64,000 nt of DNA from Nannobrachium achirus. Lineage: Eukaryota; Chordata; Actinopteri; Myctophiformes; Myctophidae. The DNA lies in NCBI GenBank assembly GCA_963921795.1, contig OY997639.1, forward strand, positions 63,791,394 to 63,855,393, in the 5' to 3' direction. How positions within the stretch are numbered: position 1 is the first letter of the stretch; each line of letters starts with the position of its first letter. A program made the position numbers and the translations under genes. The notes under the pieces were generated by a model that saw only the letters and a program-made list of their open reading frames with translations, was not told the origin of the DNA and searched no databases. Positions 61,049 to 64,000 of this stretch are shown here, piece after piece.

Positions 61049-62540
61049 CTGGAGGGAGGGACACACATATAGTTTGATTGATTGATTCATTGAATACAGT
61101 ACAGCTGTCACAAATGTCAATCTATAAGATAAACAGTCAGATATATACGTAGTACCCAAAGTCTTGCGTAGCCAGACAACTATTCCACAATCTCCGAATG
61201 CTATACAGAGTCTGGAACTAAAGCTCCGGAACGGCGAGTTGGCATTTACGTTCATGAAAATATATTTTAAAATGTAATTTCTGCTAAGCAGCAAGCTAAA
61301 TATGCTTTTTTATTTATATTAGGATAAATGTGCACGATGTTAAAAACGAAACGGAAGTGGGAAGGAGGCTTCACTTCCGCTTTAACCGGATACTCACCAT
61401 TAGACCTCTGTCTCCCCAGACTGTATGACGGGAGCATTTGCAAATCGTGGGAGTCAACAGTCTGGCCACGCGAGACTAACATCACTATAAAAGTATGATG
61501 ATATAACATTGAATCCATGGAAACTCACCTATTCTTCTCCAGTGTCCCAGGTAGTACTGAGGTATACAGTCCTGAACACAGAAGACAGAATATTATGGGC
61601 ACCAATACTACTCTCATCTGATGCAATGATCAGTTATTTGAACACACAAGAGACTAGACAGTCAGATAATTCACCCTTTGTCAAGTCCCACCCCATGTCG
61701 CTCTGTTACTAGGTGGGACAAAAAAGCCAGGGAAGACTTTTTTTCCCCATTCACTTCCATTATAAAAACAAGATTTTTCATAGCCTCATTATTGCTATTT
61801 AAAGTACCAAAAGAAAAACATGTCTACTGTACATGACATTAATAAAAAAGTACAGTAGTTACATTGCAAAACAGGGGTTTTCCCTCTGAAACAGGCAGAG
61901 GGCAGAGAGAGAGAGAGAGCAGTGCATCTTGGGTGACTCGCACTGACCAGGAATTGTGGAACTATAGCCTCGCTCTCAACATAAAATGGATTTTAATTGT
62001 AATTCTGCCCATTTAAAATATATGTACCTCAATCGAATATCTTAGTTACATCGATATCGTTCATGTGAACTAGTTTGTTGAAGCTTATTCATTATAATTA
62101 TCGAAATCACTATGACCGCGCAGTGCCGTACTGCGCCGCGGCCGTGTCGCGCATCACCGCACCGCGGTGAAAGAATGAAAGGACTTTGTCCCACTGCATA
62201 ACTCCGCCCCCGGTAGCAAAAGTGAATGATTTTTCACATCAAATTATTTGATTTCATTCACTACATCACTGGTGATTGTGAACACTGGATTTCAAGGGTT
62301 TCTGGACAGTGTAAATAGGTCATAATATGGTACAACACAGACACAAGCACGCACGCACACACGCACACACACGCACACACATTGTCCTACCCTGTGCAGA
62401 GCCACCTTACTCCAGATGGGCTCCATGGTAACTCCTAGGTGGCTGCGGACCGCGTCAGTGGCTGTTGCTAGGAGACGCCCCTCCGTCACTTCCTCTGGAT
62501 TCCCAAACACTTCCTGGAACCAGGCCCCGCCCATCATCAC
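60912..62540 (-). CDS. ppox: protoporphyrinogen oxidase, C-terminal three exons (5' part outside window)
   Basis: Three minus-strand exons (62540-62391, 61571-61529, 61048-60912) join in phase to encode the last 109 residues and a TGA. They read VMMGGAWFQEVFG, then DCIPQYYLGHWRRI, then GSSYSGVSVNDVIFSGR with a short tail ending LLGTGV. These match the C-terminus of animal PPOX, including the CIPQY..GHW segment and the terminal GxSYxGVxVND...GR motif that contacts FAD. Known role: six-electron oxidation of protoporphyrinogen IX to protoporphyrin IX on the inner mitochondrial membrane, the penultimate step of heme synthesis. The full protein is about 475 residues, so roughly three quarters lies beyond 64000. 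All junctions are GT-AG with no disabling change, so it is read as functional. It is transcribed toward fbl. Confidence 0.93.
61160..61477. mobile_element. MITE with AGTCTTGCGTAGCCAGAC-type inverted ends, in ppox last intron
   Basis: The left end AGTCTTGCGTAGCCAGAC pairs with a right end whose complement reads AGTCTCGCGTGGCCAGAC (two mismatches in 18). The interior has no coding. It occupies most of the 480-bp intron between the last two ppox exons. No target duplication was resolved. Confidence 0.7.
61529..61571 (-). CDS. ppox: ppox penultimate exon
   Basis: 43 nt after the acceptor gttcag, reading DCIPQYYLGHWRRI plus one base, then donor GTGAGT. It is the most diagnostic PPOX segment in the window and too short to appear as an independent open frame. 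Confidence 0.93.
62391..62540 (-). CDS. ppox: ppox third-last exon
   Basis: 150 nt, 50 codons, from VMMGGAWFQEVFGNPEEVTE to PIWSKVALHR. The acceptor is tgctag and the donor AGG|GTAGGA. A short CA-rich microsatellite follows in the intron. Phase 0 at both ends. Confidence 0.92.
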
Positions 62541-62709
62541 CTAGCAGACAACCAATCACCACAAAGAACCATGAGCTTTAACCCACACTGGTCAGTTTTG
62601 AATTTGAGTGAAATTTAATTTAAATCTTTATAAGTAAAGAATGCAGTCATTCATGAGATGAAGTATAAACCTTGAGAATGGTTCTGGGATAAGAAGAACA
62701 TTATATGTA

Positions 62710-62722
62710 TTATATATATATA

Positions 62723-62812
<90 letters not shown>
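62710..62812. repeat. (TA)n microsatellite, about 100 bp
   Basis: Nearly pure TA, interrupted at about 62724-62730. It lies in the ppox intron between the third-last exon and the LINE fragment. Confidence 0.95.
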
Positions 62813-62818
<6 letters not shown>

Positions 62819-62819
62819 G

Positions 62820-64000
62820 GATATATTCATCCAGACGTGAGACAGTGAGAGAGACGGTCGCATAGCACTATAGCTCTACAAGCTCAAGGCCACTTGTGGT
62901 GAAAACTCACTGCAGGGCCAAATCGAACAACTAAAGGACAAAATGACGAAAAAGGATATCGAAGAAATAAAGACCTCACTCAGCCTTCAGGCTGAGGGAA
63001 TGACCAAAATGACGGAATTGATGACCCAACATCAGTCTGACCTGATGAAGGAGGTCTTGGCTTTGAAGGCGACGGTCAAGGAAAGAGATCAAAAGATTGA
63101 AGAATTGGAGAAAAGATTGGATGAAATGGAACAATATTCAAGGTTGGATGACATAATTATTTCGGGGCTGAAAGTTAAACCATTCTCCTATGCCATTGGC
63201 AGCAGCCAAGCGGCTGCTGCCAATAGCCCCAGCACCCCGCCAGAAGAACAAGCAACCATTGAAAGGCAAGTCATTGATTTCTTTAAATCAAAGGAGATTG
63301 TGGTGGACCAGGATCATATCGCTGCTTGCTACACACTCCCGAGCAAGGATCGTAAAGCAAACCCTGTTATACTCTTGAGATTCGCAAACAGAAAACGCAA
63401 AGAACAACTCTTAAGACAGGGAATGAAGCTTAAAGGTTCGGATGTTTACGTTAACGAACACCTAACAAAAAAGAATGCTGAGATTGCCAGAGAGGCACGC
63501 ATCCTTAAGAAACAGAAAAAAATTCAAGGTATTTGGAGCAGAAATTGCAAAGTGATGATAAAACCAAATGGAGATACAGCCAAGATAACAGTGGTACGTG
63601 ATTTGAAGGACTGGACAATTACAAATGAAAGATGGACACAAACACTGCTGTTTTTATTTTTTGGACCAAGACAAGAAAGAACGGGACAAATACAAATGAA
63701 TTGTGCTTAATTCTTCCTGCCATTTGTGCCCAAGACTGCTGCTTCTGTTCAACAGACAGTAAATCCCTTGTCTCAAGGACATGCCGCTTGATAACCCTGT
63801 AGCCAAAACACTGCGCCAACTCTACTACAGAAAAATGTCAAACTGACTCAGATAAAGAATGCAAAACACGGGCTTTGCCCAGCAAAGTGAATGTGCACGT
63901 ACTGTAACCATATTTGAACTGAAGCGTAACAAAAGGGAGGCCACAACTGAATTAACCTGGAAAATATCATGGACAATGCGTAATCATGGACACAAACCTA
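62820..64000 (+). mobile_element. LINE-like element, 5' part, running off the window
   Basis: This holds the ORF1 above plus about 290 nt of downstream sequence with no long frame. Its left edge abuts a (TA)n tract, and the ORF lacks an upstream in-frame ATG before a TAG at 62871, consistent with a truncated or recombined 5' end. It lies opposite to and upstream of the visible ppox exons, so it probably sits in a ppox intron. Confidence 0.6.
62943..63710 (+). CDS. non-LTR retrotransposon ORF1-like protein, 255 aa
   Basis: The open frame runs from 62874, with the first ATG at 62943. Residues about 1-65 are a heptad-rich coiled coil (KDIEEIKTSLSLQAEGM... IEELEKRLDEMEQYSRLDDI). An RRM-like RNA-binding region follows, with IIISGL near residue 70, then RQVIDFFKSKEI, NPVILLRFANRKRKEQLL and VYVNEHLTKKNAEIAREARI. 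This layout fits ORF1 of LINE elements, which coats the RNA template (family knowledge). The clade is uncertain. An Ala/Ser/Pro-rich insert near residues 84-100 is encoded by a GC-rich hairpin (63195-63224). After KDW the frame becomes low-similarity, so the real end may be earlier. ORF2 (endonuclease/reverse transcriptase) is not in the window. Confidence 0.75.
   Translation: MTKKDIEEIKTSLSLQAEGMTKMTELMTQHQSDLMKEVLALKATVKERDQKIEELEKRLDEMEQYSRLDDIIISGLKVKPFSYAIGSSQAAAANSPSTPPEEQATIERQVIDFFKSKEIVVDQDHIAACYTLPSKDRKANPVILLRFANRKRKEQLLRQGMKLKGSDVYVNEHLTKKNAEIAREARILKKQKKIQGIWSRNCKVMIKPNGDTAKITVVRDLKDWTITNERWTQTLLFLFFGPRQERTGQIQMNCA

Noticed and set aside
60912-62540. ppox as a processed or broken pseudogene
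   Set aside because: Introns are present, all three junctions are consensus, the frame is open and conserved motifs are intact.

Overview
This window is vertebrate genomic DNA, most probably from a ray-finned (teleost) fish. The evidence is spliced genes with long introns, very dense dinucleotide microsatellites, tRNA-headed SINEs and a large load of short hAT-like and TTAA-flanked MITEs. The species cannot be named from the sequence. No bacterial genes, rRNA genes, CRISPR arrays or tRNA genes were found.

Only two host genes can be supported, both on the minus strand at the right-hand end. fbl (fibrillarin, the box C/D snoRNP 2'-O-methyltransferase) is complete: nine coding exons between 58518 and 50038 join without a frame break into a 347-residue protein, with a Gly/Arg-rich N-terminus and an intact methyltransferase domain. 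Upstream and in tandem lie the last three exons of ppox (protoporphyrinogen oxidase, heme synthesis), at 62540-60912. The rest of ppox lies beyond the window. A LINE-like ORF1 (62943-63710, plus strand) sits upstream of the first visible ppox exon, probably in a ppox intron. The two host genes share no pathway, so their adjacency looks positional.

Positions 1 to about 49,500 contain no coding exon I can defend. They are a mosaic of nested MITEs, three tRNA-derived SINEs (one with a perfect 16-bp target duplication), minisatellites and microsatellites. A few compact promoter-like blocks stand out: CArG boxes at 2-138, X-box/CCAAT at 4.7 kb, CCAAT-CRE-TATA at 23.5 kb, CCAAT-CRE-CCAAT at 28.4 kb, a GC-rich block at 44.3-45.6 kb and a YY1 site at 48.7 kb.

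The most unusual feature is a hairpin module of about 60-80 bp (core arm GATCTACAAGCTCACAAC and its complement). I count roughly 45 full or one-armed copies by eye. It lies at the centre of several repeat families that otherwise share little, including hAT-like elements with 8-bp target duplications and TTAA-flanked elements, and also inside fbl introns. The outer stem differs between families, yet in most families it is complementary within each copy. In one family an arm substitution is mirrored on the other arm. A perfect 60-bp palindrome in fbl intron 1 and a 293-bp foldback at 40.1 kb point to active inverted-duplication formation in this genome.
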